64,000 nt of DNA from Streptomyces zagrosensis (GTDB lineage Bacteria > Actinomycetota > Actinomycetes > Streptomycetales > Streptomycetaceae). The position numbers and the translations under genes were made by a program. The stretch is taken from contig NZ_JACHJL010000008.1 of the NCBI RefSeq assembly GCF_014203645.1, positions 62,001 through 126,000 of the forward strand, written 5' to 3'. Positions 25,282 through 33,224 of the stretch are shown here, one piece after another (position 1 is the first letter of the stretch; each line of letters starts with the position of its first letter). The notes beneath the pieces were generated by a model. The model was not told the DNA's origin and ran no database searches. It worked only from the letters and a program-made list of their open reading frames with translations.

Positions 25282-26421
25282 CTAGTCAAGGCCCTGCGAA
25301 ATGACCATGCGTTGGATCTGGTTGGTGCCTTCGACGATTTGCAGCAGCTTGGCCTCGCGCATCCAGCGCTCCACCGGATGGTCGGCGACGTATCCGGCGC
25401 CGCCGAGCACCTGCACCGCGTCGGTGGTCACCTTCATCGCCATGTCGGTGGCGAACAGCTTCGCCTTCGCCGCCTCCAGCGAGTACGGCAGGCCGGCGTC
25501 CTTCAGACGGGCCGCCGCCAGGGTGAGCGCCCGGGCCGCGGCGATCTGCGTGGCCATGTCGGCCAGCATGAAGCCGACGCCTTGGAAGGAGATGATCCGC
25601 TGCCCGAACTGGTGGCGTTCCTTCGCGTACCGCACGGCGTAGTCGGTGGCGGCCTGGGCGATGCCGACCGCGCAGGCCGCGATGCCCAGTCGGCCGCAGT
25701 CCAGTGCGCCCATCGCAATCAAGAAGCCCTTGCCCTCCCGGCCGATCAGTCGCTCGGCCGGGACTCGGACGTCGTCGAAGCCGATCTGGGCGGTGGGAGA
25801 GGACCACACGCCCAGCTTCCGCTCCCGCTCGTGCACCACCATGCCTGGCGTGCCGCTGGGGACCACCAGACAGGACAGCCCCCGGGCCCCCGGCCCGCCG
25901 GTGCGGGTGAACACGTTGTAGAAGTCCGCGTAACCGGCGTGGGTGACCCACGACTTGGTGCCCGTGATGTGGTAGCCGTCGTCCTGGCGCACCGCTCGGG
26001 TGGTGAGCGAGGCCGCGTCCGATCCGGCCTCCGGCTCGGACAGGCAGTAAGCGCCCAGGAGTTCGCCGCCGAGCATGCCGGGCAGCAGCTCCGCGCGTTG
26101 GGCCTTGGTGCCGTACGTGGCGGTGCCGAAGCAGGCGAGGTTGTGTACGTTGACCGCCTCGGCCATGGCGAACCAGTGGTAGGCGATCTCCTCAAGGGCC
26201 TGGAGGTAGACCTCGTACGGCTGTCCGCCACCGCCGTACTCCTCGGGGTACGCCAGGCTCAGCAGCCCGGCCTGGCCCAGGGTGCGCACGATCTCTCGCG
26301 GGAACTCGTGGGCCGCCTCGAACTGGGCTACGTGGGGCGCGAGTTCGCCGGCTGCGATCTCGCGGACCAGGCCGAGTAGATCGGCCGCCTCCTCCGTGGG
26401 CAGGATGCGCTGGACCTTCAT
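25282..26421 (-). CDS. Acyl-CoA dehydrogenase family flavoprotein
   Basis: A 379-residue protein, normal length. The ATG at 26421 has GGAGG upstream; longer readings add a low-quality Arg/Pro stretch. FAD-binding segments are YCLSEPEAGSDAASL and TGTKSWVTHAG. The catalytic base is Glu364 in VEGTNQIQR. These enzymes remove alpha-beta hydrogens from acyl thioesters. In carrier-protein pathways, relatives such as the prolyl-carrier dehydrogenases act on aminoacyl groups instead of CoA esters, and that is the likely role here because the operon also encodes an AMP-ligase and a carrier protein. This inference rests on context. Confidence 0.88.
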   Translation of the reverse strand: MKVQRILPTEEAADLLGLVREIAAGELAPHVAQFEAAHEFPREIVRTLGQAGLLSLAYPEEYGGGGQPYEVYLQALEEIAYHWFAMAEAVNVHNLACFGTATYGTKAQRAELLPGMLGGELLGAYCLSEPEAGSDAASLTTRAVRQDDGYHITGTKSWVTHAGYADFYNVFTRTGGPGARGLSCLVVPSGTPGMVVHERERKLGVWSSPTAQIGFDDVRVPAERLIGREGKGFLIAMGALDCGRLGIAACAVGIAQAATDYAVRYAKERHQFGQRIISFQGVGFMLADMATQIAAARALTLAAARLKDAGLPYSLEAAKAKLFATDMAMKVTTDAVQVLGGAGYVADHPVERWMREAKLLQIVEGTNQIQRMVISQGLD

Positions 26422-26504
26422 CGGACGACCTCCGTGCGTATGGGGTGTGGTGGGCGGAGCAGGCGTGCCAGGTCGTCTTCTTGCCAGGCGGCGCGAGTCC
26501 TTGC

Positions 26505-26543
26505 GGGTCTTACTGGGTCTTACGGGCCTTGCTGGGTCTTGGC
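26505..26543. repeat. Short degenerate direct repeats upstream of the acyl-CoA dehydrogenase gene
   Basis: Four units of about 10 bases (GGGTCTTACT, GGGTCTTACG, GGCCTTGCT, GGGTCTTGGC) lie in the 209-base gap between the aldolase and dehydrogenase genes, the largest gap in the operon. Meaning unknown; it could be mRNA structure or replication slippage. Confidence 0.6.
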
Positions 26544-26630
26544 GGCTTCGTGCGCGGCACAGCGGCACATTGGCCCGCGTGCTCCGTGGCGACGGGTCTT
26601 CCACTGGGGAGAGCCGTTCGGGTAGTGCGG

Positions 26631-27380
26631 TCAGCTGCGGTTCCAGTCGGCGGTCTGCGGCCAGTGCCGGCCCACTCGGCGGACGGCGTAGTCCCAGTAC
26701 GAGCGGACGGAGAGATCGGCGTAGATGAAGTCCTGCTTGGCGGCCACGTCCTGCTCGGTGGACCAGGTGTACGGGACGCCGGTGCTCTCAGCGGTCAGCT
26801 GAAGACGGCAGGCCCGCTCCAGCACCTGGGCGAAGACGGAGGCGTGCCGCACGCTCTTGCCGACGATCACTCCCCCGTGGTTACGCAGCAGCACGGCCGG
26901 GTGCTCGCCGAGATCCTTGGCGATGTGCTCACCGGTCTCGATGTCCAAGACGGTGTTGCTGGTCTCGGTGAACAGGCCGATTCGGTCGCGGAAGTAGGCA
27001 CCGTCGTGCGAGATCGGGCGCATCTGCAAGTCGGTGGCACCGAACAGCAGGGTGTACGGCGCGTGGCTGTGGACGATGCCGTTGACATCAGGGCGGGCCC
27101 GGTAGATGGCCTGGTGCAGCGGCAGTTCCGGCGGCGCCAGCGGGGCTGCGGGCAGGGTGTGGTCCACCGAGCAGCGGACCACATCCGCCGGGGCTGCCTC
27201 GTCGAAGCCGACCAGCGCACCCTTGATGAAGAACTCGTCGCGGCCGGGCATCCGGGCGGAGATCTGGCCCTGGTTGAAGTCGTCGTGTCCGTCGAGGGAC
27301 AGCATGCGGGCGCCGATCGCCACCTGAAGAACGAGCCGACGTTCGGCCGAATTCAGCGGCTGCGGTTCATCGGTGGTCAT
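26631..27380 (-). CDS. Class II aldolase/adducin family protein
   Basis: A 249-residue zinc enzyme of the fuculose-1-phosphate aldolase fold. Zinc ligands are in HSHAPY and RNHGGV, with a further conserved stretch GEHPAVLL before the last. Members cleave or form carbon-carbon bonds of phosphorylated sugars, or act as decarboxylases and epimerases. Its ATG overlaps the stop of the DapB-like gene (ATGA), so the two are translated together. In this operon it could build or shorten a precursor carbon chain, but the substrate is unknown. Confidence 0.83.
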   Translation of the reverse strand: MTTDEPQPLNSAERRLVLQVAIGARMLSLDGHDDFNQGQISARMPGRDEFFIKGALVGFDEAAPADVVRCSVDHTLPAAPLAPPELPLHQAIYRARPDVNGIVHSHAPYTLLFGATDLQMRPISHDGAYFRDRIGLFTETSNTVLDIETGEHIAKDLGEHPAVLLRNHGGVIVGKSVRHASVFAQVLERACRLQLTAESTGVPYTWSTEQDVAAKQDFIYADLSVRSYWDYAVRRVGRHWPQTADWNRS

Positions 27381-28093
27381 GTCGTGGTCCTAGCTGTCAG
27401 GTCGTCGTAGACGGTCCGCATGGTGGCCAGGCCGGGGGGTGCGGCGCGGGCCCAGTGGGCGGCGGCCAGCGCGCCCCGGGCCGGCACCGTCCAACTGCCG
27501 ACGTGATGCCGCACGTGCAGCGCCTCGCCGTCCCAGGTGTGCGTCATCTCGTGTTCGCTGACCGGTAGTCCGGCCCGCTCATCGGCGATATCGGCCACTG
27601 CTCGGCCGCTCGCGCCGGCCCAGGTGTCCGCCAGCGCCAGCGCGGTGGCGCTCGGCCGGTGTGCCTTGCCGAGTGGGTGCCGCTCGCGGACGGTGGTGGT
27701 CGCGCCGAAGCGGCCCGTGGTGAGGGCGGCGGTGAATTCGGTGATGCGCACCTGGAGGTAGTGGGCGAAGGAGAGGTTGGTGGCTCGGACCACTGGCACC
27801 ACTTCGGCCAGTTCGTCCAGTGCCTTGCCTTGGGTGTCCGTCAGGTTGGAGACGCAGGCGATGAGCGGTACCCGCTGCGTGGCGCAGTAGTCGAGGACTT
27901 CGGTGTGCGCCTCGGGTGCGCTGGCGTCAACGAGTACGTCGGGGACCGCCTCGACGGCCCAGCCGCCACGGCGCGATGCGGTGAGGACGACCCTGGTTCC
28001 ATTGGCCTGGCAGGCCGTCTCCAGTGCCGAGCCGAGCCGCCCGAGGCCGACGATCCCGATCGTAGGGTCAGCGCCCGCGGATGTGTTAGGCAT
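27377..28093 (-). CDS. Dihydrodipicolinate-reductase-like NAD(P)H oxidoreductase
   Basis: A 238-residue protein with the two-domain layout of DapB. The N-terminal nucleotide site is GIVGLGRLGSAL. DVLVDASAPEAHTEVL and ATNLSFAHYL match the middle of DapB, and ERHPLGKAHRPSATALALAD matches the substrate loop of the C-terminal domain, with ERHPLGK replacing the usual His-His-Lys pattern. DapB reduces a cyclic dihydropyridine dicarboxylate in lysine synthesis. This relative probably reduces another imine or enamine in the pathway. It overlaps the ACP gene by eight bases. True lysine-pathway DapB is unlikely in this context. Confidence 0.75.
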   Translation of the reverse strand: MPNTSAGADPTIGIVGLGRLGSALETACQANGTRVVLTASRRGGWAVEAVPDVLVDASAPEAHTEVLDYCATQRVPLIACVSNLTDTQGKALDELAEVVPVVRATNLSFAHYLQVRITEFTAALTTGRFGATTTVRERHPLGKAHRPSATALALADTWAGASGRAVADIADERAGLPVSEHEMTHTWDGEALHVRHHVGSWTVPARGALAAAHWARAAPPGLATMRTVYDDLTARTTT

Positions 28094-28349
28094 CGGCGCC
28101 TATCCCGCTGGCGACCACCAGGGCCGTGACGGAATCGATGGTCTCGTAGTGCTCGATGTCGGCCTCCGGGTCCAGGTAGACGCCGACTTCGTTCTCGATG
28201 CTGTCGATCAGGCGCATATAGGAGAGCGAGGAGTAGCCGACGTCACGCAGCGAGTAGTTGGCGCCGGCGAGTTCGTCGGCGGTGACGCTGCCGTCCCCCG
28301 CCGCGATGGCCAGGCCGAGGATCTTGGTACGAAGCGCGCTGCTGTCCAT
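28086..28349 (-). CDS. Free acyl/peptidyl carrier protein
   Basis: An 87-residue acidic helical protein starting at ATG 28349. The attachment motif is GYSSLSYMRLID, with the phosphopantetheine serine at position 41; the usual Asp before it is Ser. The size and the acidic C-terminus fit a stand-alone carrier protein. It sits between the AMP-ligase gene (27 bases upstream) and the DapB-like gene, which it overlaps by eight bases. It is the probable scaffold on which the ligase, dehydrogenase, reductase and condensation protein work. The PPTase at 20.6 kb is the likely activator. Confidence 0.85.
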   Translation of the reverse strand: MDSSALRTKILGLAIAAGDGSVTADELAGANYSLRDVGYSSLSYMRLIDSIENEVGVYLDPEADIEHYETIDSVTALVVASGIGADA

Positions 28350-28376
28350 GAGGAGTCCTGTGTCTCGAAGAGGGGT

Positions 28377-29816
28377 TCAGTTGCTCTGGGGTTCGCTGAG
28401 CAAGCGCCGCAGGCGTTCGATGGACGGCTTACCGATCGAGTTCGCTGGTATGTGGTCCACCAGGCGGAGGATGCCGGGCACTTTGAACGAAGGGAGCGTC
28501 GCCGCGCAGTGCGTACGCAAGGACTGTGCGGTCACGCCGGGTTCGACGGCGACGACGGCGGCAAGGGTGGGTTCACCGTGCTGGTTCTCGGCCTCGAAAG
28601 CAGCCGCGTCCAGCACTCCGCTGGCCGCGCGCAGCACGTCGGCGATCTCGATCGGGTCGATCTTGCGCCCGCCCACGTTGACCAACCGGCTCGTGCGCCC
28701 GGTCAGGTGGAGCGTGCCGTCGAGCAGCCGGCCCTGATCGCCGGTGTGGTAGTAGCCCGCGTCGTCAACGCGCTCCTCGAACACGCCCGGAGCGTTGAGG
28801 TAGCGCGAGCCCATCGACTCGCTCTTGACCCGGATACCTTGTTCCTCCGCAAGCAGGCGCACACCGGGCAGGGGTGCTCCGAGCCCACTGCCGGCCCCGT
28901 TCGCGGCGTACGTCAACGGCCCGGTCTCCGCGATTCCGTAGTAGTTGTGGATCGGCACGCCGGTGAGTGCGGTGAATTCTTCGCGCACGGTTTCGCGCAG
29001 CGGGGCGCCGGAAGAGATCGCGGTCCGGACGGCGGCGAAGCCTTCCTTCGGGGCACGCCGCACGATCGACTCGTACAACGCCGGGAAGGCCACCAGCCGG
29101 GTGGCGGCGGTGCTCTCCAGGAGCCGCACGACCCGGGAAGCCGTGGGCAGGCCGTGCGACAGGTGCAGTGAGGCACCCGGCAGGAAAGCCGCCAACAACG
29201 AGGTGTTGAAGGCCAGACCATTGGAAAGGGCGGCAAAGCAGGCGATCCGGTCATCGGCCGAGAGTCCGGTGCCCTTCGCCCAGTTGGCAGCCGCCGCGAA
29301 TACGGCAGCGCCGGAGAACTCGATGCAGTTGGGCCGACCGGTGGAGCCGGATGTGAACCGGCACGCCTCGGTGTCGTCCAGCAACTGAGGGCGGGACGCA
29401 TCGAATCGACGCACTCGGCTGACCGCGAGGGCGCCGAACTCGCCGTCATCGGTGAGGGCCTCGTCCACGACAGCTCGGACATCGGCGCTCGGGGCGTGCA
29501 GCAGTAGGTCAAGACCGCAGTCCTCGGCGATCCGGACGAGTTCGAACGAGCCGAAGGCCGAGTCGGTCAAAAATGGGACCGCACCGGCGAACAACGTCGC
29601 CAGATAACCGACCACGTAGTCGGCGGAGTTGGTGGCATACAGACCCACGCGCAGCGGCTCGTCCCGCACGTTGTACCGGGCGAGCCTGTTCGCCGCCGCC
29701 CGGGCCCGGTCGGCGAGTTCGGCGTATCCGAGCGAACCACCGGCGTCGGTGACCGCGAGGCGATCGCCGTGGCGGGCGAAGGCATCGGTGAAGGCATCGG
29801 GAAGGACAGCGCGCAT
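28377..29816 (-). CDS. AMP-dependent synthetase/ligase (adenylation enzyme)
   Basis: A 479-residue protein from ATG 29816, which lies five bases after the SagB stop; the frame reads on upstream but that part belongs to the other gene. The phosphate loop is RFTSGSTGRPN, where the usual Lys is Asn. NYYGIAETG is the adenylate motif, YYHTGDQGRL holds the ribose-binding Asp, and the C-terminal domain carries GGRKIDPIEI and the catalytic Lys of NSIGKP. It activates a carboxylic or amino acid as an AMP ester and most likely loads the neighbouring carrier protein. The residues lining the pocket do not allow a confident substrate prediction by eye. Confidence 0.85.
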   Translation of the reverse strand: MRAVLPDAFTDAFARHGDRLAVTDAGGSLGYAELADRARAAANRLARYNVRDEPLRVGLYATNSADYVVGYLATLFAGAVPFLTDSAFGSFELVRIAEDCGLDLLLHAPSADVRAVVDEALTDDGEFGALAVSRVRRFDASRPQLLDDTEACRFTSGSTGRPNCIEFSGAAVFAAAANWAKGTGLSADDRIACFAALSNGLAFNTSLLAAFLPGASLHLSHGLPTASRVVRLLESTAATRLVAFPALYESIVRRAPKEGFAAVRTAISSGAPLRETVREEFTALTGVPIHNYYGIAETGPLTYAANGAGSGLGAPLPGVRLLAEEQGIRVKSESMGSRYLNAPGVFEERVDDAGYYHTGDQGRLLDGTLHLTGRTSRLVNVGGRKIDPIEIADVLRAASGVLDAAAFEAENQHGEPTLAAVVAVEPGVTAQSLRTHCAATLPSFKVPGILRLVDHIPANSIGKPSIERLRRLLSEPQSN

Positions 29817-29821
29817 CGGGC

Positions 29822-31285
29822 TCACCGTTCGTTTTGGGCGTGTGCCGTGGCAAGCCGGTCGAACTTGATGCCCGAGTCGTCCGGGCAGCCGAGCAGCAGG
29901 GCGTACAGGATTTCGTCGTCCTGCGGCAGCCCTGCCAGCGAGCGCCACAGTCGCGTATCGAAGCCACCGATGGCGGTCACGCCGACCATCGCACGGTTCG
30001 CTCCCAGGTAGAGCAGCTGGCCCAAGGCGCCACACCGGCAGGCGAGTTCGCGCAGGTTCTCGGCGTCGATGGCCGCGTCGGCCCCGGCGAGCGAGGTACG
30101 CGGCACGTGCAGCAGCACGATGGCGGCGGCCCCGGCGAGGGAGCGCTGTTGCATACAGGCGCGGGCCACCTCGTCGGTGGACGGCAGCGCACCTGGTTGC
30201 CGCTCACCGGTGCGCAGCCGATACACCGCGTCCTGCTCGGGGTCCGTCGTCGATCGCAGAACCAACGTCGCGGACAGCGGCGAGGCGTCAGGAAGGTCGG
30301 TGTGCAACGGCGTCGAAAGGGCCGAGACCGCTTGCCAGACGGCACCGGCGGAGACGGATTCGCCAGTGAATGCCTTGCTGGAGGCTCGGGTGCCAATCAG
30401 TTCCGACCATGCGGACGGATCGCCTAACCCCCCTTGCCCGCTGGGCATGTGTGGGTCCGTGCGAATGCGCGCGAGTGGTGTGGGTGCGGTGTGCGGGGTG
30501 GGCGAGCCGGAGTGTTCAGACCACCCGGCGATGGAGTCCCAACAGGCGCTCTCCAACCAGGACCGCCAGGCGGAGCCGCGCAGCTGCCGGTTGGTGTCGT
30601 CATACATGGTCCAGCGGGTCCACGATGCGTCGGCCGAACTGGTCGGTACCGAAATCGCGGAGTGCACTTCCCGGCAGTTCTCGCCCGCCTCCAGCAGCTC
30701 CGACAAAGACTCCCTCGGGAAGCGCAGCCGTAACGCCCCTTTGGCACCACGGCCAGCCGCAGCCAAGATGAGGTTGCCGGCCGCGTGCCCCGCATCGAGT
30801 TGCGTATACAGGTACCCGCGGTCGCCGTACTTGCGCATCGAAAGCCAGGGGCGGGTGAGCGTGACGACCAGCGCGCCGCCATCGTCCGGGATGGCCAGCA
30901 TGGACGCGTCCAGTGCGGCGGTGACGCGGGCCCCGACAGCCAACCGGGCACAGGTACGGCGATCGGTGTCGATCCGGAAGGCCGTTGGCGCACCGTTTTC
31001 CCTGACGAGGACGGCGAACTCATACGGGTACACGGCTCCGGCTGACGGTACCGCCCGAGCCACATAAGAGCCGCAGGAACGGTTGGCGCGGCTGGTCAAC
31101 ACGCCTTCCTCCAGCAAGGACAGGGCAAGACGTAGGCCGGGTGCGACAACGGGCTCGGTAGGCGGCTCGGGTGACGCCGCTGGCAGGGCCACTCGGGCCC
31201 ATAGGTCAGCGGTGCAGCGTGAGGATGCGCGCTCGGGCGCGTATGCGACTGATACGGCCTTTTGTGTGATCAGTTTTCCTTGCAC
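29822..31285 (-). CDS. Twin-domain SagB-type FMN oxidoreductase with two TTA codons
   Basis: About 487 residues, twice the length of a single nitroreductase domain. The first half has PSAGAVYPYEFAVLV and DAGHAAGNLILAA, both standard for SagB/ThcOx enzymes. The second half (about 300-480) repeats the layout with CGALGQLLYLGANRAMVG. The GTG at 31285 is preferred because AGGAGG lies 12 bases upstream; a GTG at 31321 is in frame but lacks a site. These flavoenzymes oxidise thiazolines or oxazolines to azoles, and some act on carrier-bound amino acids. TTA codons lie at 30733-30731 and 30427-30425. It is the first gene of the operon, so low bldA tRNA would hold back the pathway. Confidence 0.82.
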   Translation of the reverse strand: MQGKLITQKAVSVAYAPERASSRCTADLWARVALPAASPEPPTEPVVAPGLRLALSLLEEGVLTSRANRSCGSYVARAVPSAGAVYPYEFAVLVRENGAPTAFRIDTDRRTCARLAVGARVTAALDASMLAIPDDGGALVVTLTRPWLSMRKYGDRGYLYTQLDAGHAAGNLILAAAGRGAKGALRLRFPRESLSELLEAGENCREVHSAISVPTSSADASWTRWTMYDDTNRQLRGSAWRSWLESACWDSIAGWSEHSGSPTPHTAPTPLARIRTDPHMPSGQGGLGDPSAWSELIGTRASSKAFTGESVSAGAVWQAVSALSTPLHTDLPDASPLSATLVLRSTTDPEQDAVYRLRTGERQPGALPSTDEVARACMQQRSLAGAAAIVLLHVPRTSLAGADAAIDAENLRELACRCGALGQLLYLGANRAMVGVTAIGGFDTRLWRSLAGLPQDDEILYALLLGCPDDSGIKFDRLATAHAQNER

Positions 31286-32742
31286 GTCTGACGCAAACCT
31301 CCTACTTCTCTGAAAGTCCACGGAGCATCACGAGGCAGGCGGCACTCTCCGCATTGATTGTGCGGACCTAATGCACCACGGAGGAATGTGGGGGGCAGGC
31401 TATTGGCGGCTTCAGCGATCCCGTTGGAGGGCTTACAGCTGCCCGTTGGTCAGGGCTGCTGCGTTATTGGATCGCGAGACGAGTGTGACCTTCTGACACC
31501 CACGCCGCTGCGCCGATCTCGGCAAGTGCTTTCCCATCCGGCCCCCCGTATCGGAATATGGCGGTATCCGAGTGAGCGCCTCGCAGCACGAGAGCGCATG
31601 GTCGGTTACGGCTATTGCCAGCATGCCAAGCATCTTGGGCATTGGTCAAGACCATTGATATCAAAGTCGCTGCATAAACCCCAACTAACCGATTCAATAC
31701 TGTAAATCAGCCATCAATCCGGAGAAAACACGCTTCGACGGTGGCCCGGACCACCCCGGCCGGTCAGCCCAGCCATCGGTGATCTTCATGTGGCGGAGCC
31801 TCGGGAAGGGTGGTATCTGGGGGACGGGTGCCGCGTAGGCCCCTGCCATTCATCGCGTGGGCGGTGCGATACGGCTGAGGTGGCGAAGCCAGTACGGCGC
31901 TCCGGGACTCGTAAACCAAAAACGTCTCAATGAATCAAGATTCCCCACTCACCGTAAACCTGCTTCCGTTGACCGACCATTGATGACGACGGCGCCGGAT
32001 AAGGCAGGTGGGGCTACGGCCGGGGAAGCATCCAACGGCGTCCGCAGACTCGGACACCATGACCGGATAACGGCCACTACGGGTAGCGCAAGTTGGCGCG
32101 TACGCATCGCAAGGCACTGAAAGGTAATAATGCCCTGACAAGGTCTCTTCACCCAGCAGAAAGCTGGCTTCTATGGCGAGGCGCGGCATAGCGCAAAAAC
32201 GGCAATAAACCTGCCGCGAGCTTGCGTATGCGTCTTCGCGCGGGCTTGCGTATACGTCTCCATGACTAACGCAACCGCCCCGCGGCTGAGGGCAACGCCC
32301 GTCTCATGGCAGCCACACATCGGTCCGGCTGGTCGGCGCGACCCAGGACTCCGCGAACGCGGCCCGCCACGAACGCGGCCCGCCGCGGGCTCGGCTTGCC
32401 CCTGGGCAACGCGACCAACGAGGTCCTAGGTTGGCGCACCGCACCGCACCGCACTGGGTCTGGTCGCCGCCCTGTGCCCGCTGATCACGGTGGGCGCCGC
32501 CTGGATCATGCCGTACCTACCGAGCAACCCTCGCGCCGGCGTCGGCACCATGTACGCCCTGGGGGCGAGGCCAGCCCCCCACCCCGCTGGAGGTGACGGC
32601 GGGCCGTGGACAGCAGGTCGCGGACCCGTTCCTCGGTGCGCTGGACGCCGATGGCGCTATGCATGTCACGCGAGGTCTCGACCCCGCCCCGGCAATGACA
32701 CCCGCAGTCCCGGTGCACAGCACGCGCCACTAAGGTGAGCCG
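31286..32742. other. Long gene-poor and partly AT-rich stretch upstream of the sagB operon
   Basis: About 1.45 kb without an intact gene. Bases about 31650-31730 and 31910-32000 are much richer in A/T than the rest of the window and probably include the operon promoter. Around 32460-32570 a plus-strand patch (LVAALCPLITVGAAWIM) and around 32590-32700 a minus-strand patch (TSRDMHSAIGVQRTEERV) keep coding bias, suggesting broken genes. Tandem copies of GAACGCGGCCCGCC lie near 32360-32390. No family could be named. Confidence 0.45.
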
Positions 32743-33177
32743 ATGGCATCGATCAGGCAGGTTCAAATCACCTTCGACTGCGCAGAACCCGAGCGCGTCG
32801 CTCGTTTCTGGTGCGAGGTATTGGGGTACGTCGTACCGCCGCCGCCGGAGGGATTCGCTACGTGGGACGACGCCACGCGCTCGCTGCCACCTGAGCAGCA
32901 GGATTCATCGTTCGTCTGTCTTGACCCCTCAGGTGTGGGCCCGCGACTGTACTTCCAGCGCGTTCCCGAAGCCAAGGTCGTCAAGAATCGGGTGCATCTC
33001 GACGTGCGGGTCGGCACGGGGCTCGTGGGCGACGAGCGCCTTGCCGCGCTTGAGGCCGAGTGCACCCGGCTGGTCGCGCTCGGCGCGGTACGCGTGCGAC
33101 TACTGCTTGCCGATGACGACAACGAGTCGTGCATCGTGATGCAGGACATCGAGGGCAACGAATTTTGTCTCGACTGA
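32743..33177 (+). CDS. VOC-family (glyoxalase-like) protein
   Basis: A 144-residue single-domain protein with AAGGTGAG seven bases before ATG 32743. It begins with QVQITFDCAEPERVARFWC, has a mid section RVHLDVRVG, and ends DIEGNEFCLD, the pattern of glyoxalase-like VOC proteins. The metal ligand positions look partly kept (His in RVHLDV, Glu in NEFCLD). Such proteins can be isomerases, dioxygenases or antibiotic-binding resistance proteins. It precedes an aminoglycoside-kinase-like gene by about 48 bases and may be co-transcribed. Confidence 0.8.
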   Translation: MASIRQVQITFDCAEPERVARFWCEVLGYVVPPPPEGFATWDDATRSLPPEQQDSSFVCLDPSGVGPRLYFQRVPEAKVVKNRVHLDVRVGTGLVGDERLAALEAECTRLVALGAVRVRLLLADDDNESCIVMQDIEGNEFCLD

Positions 33178-33224
33178 GGAGCCGCGAACGTGCCCTCGCC
33201 CGCTAATCGGAGCGGCCAACCCGG

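Noticed and set aside
32758..32780. A stretch resembling a tRNA T-arm (GGTTCAAATC)
   Set aside because: It lies inside the VOC gene (QVQIT codons). No acceptor stem or anticodon arm could be folded around it.
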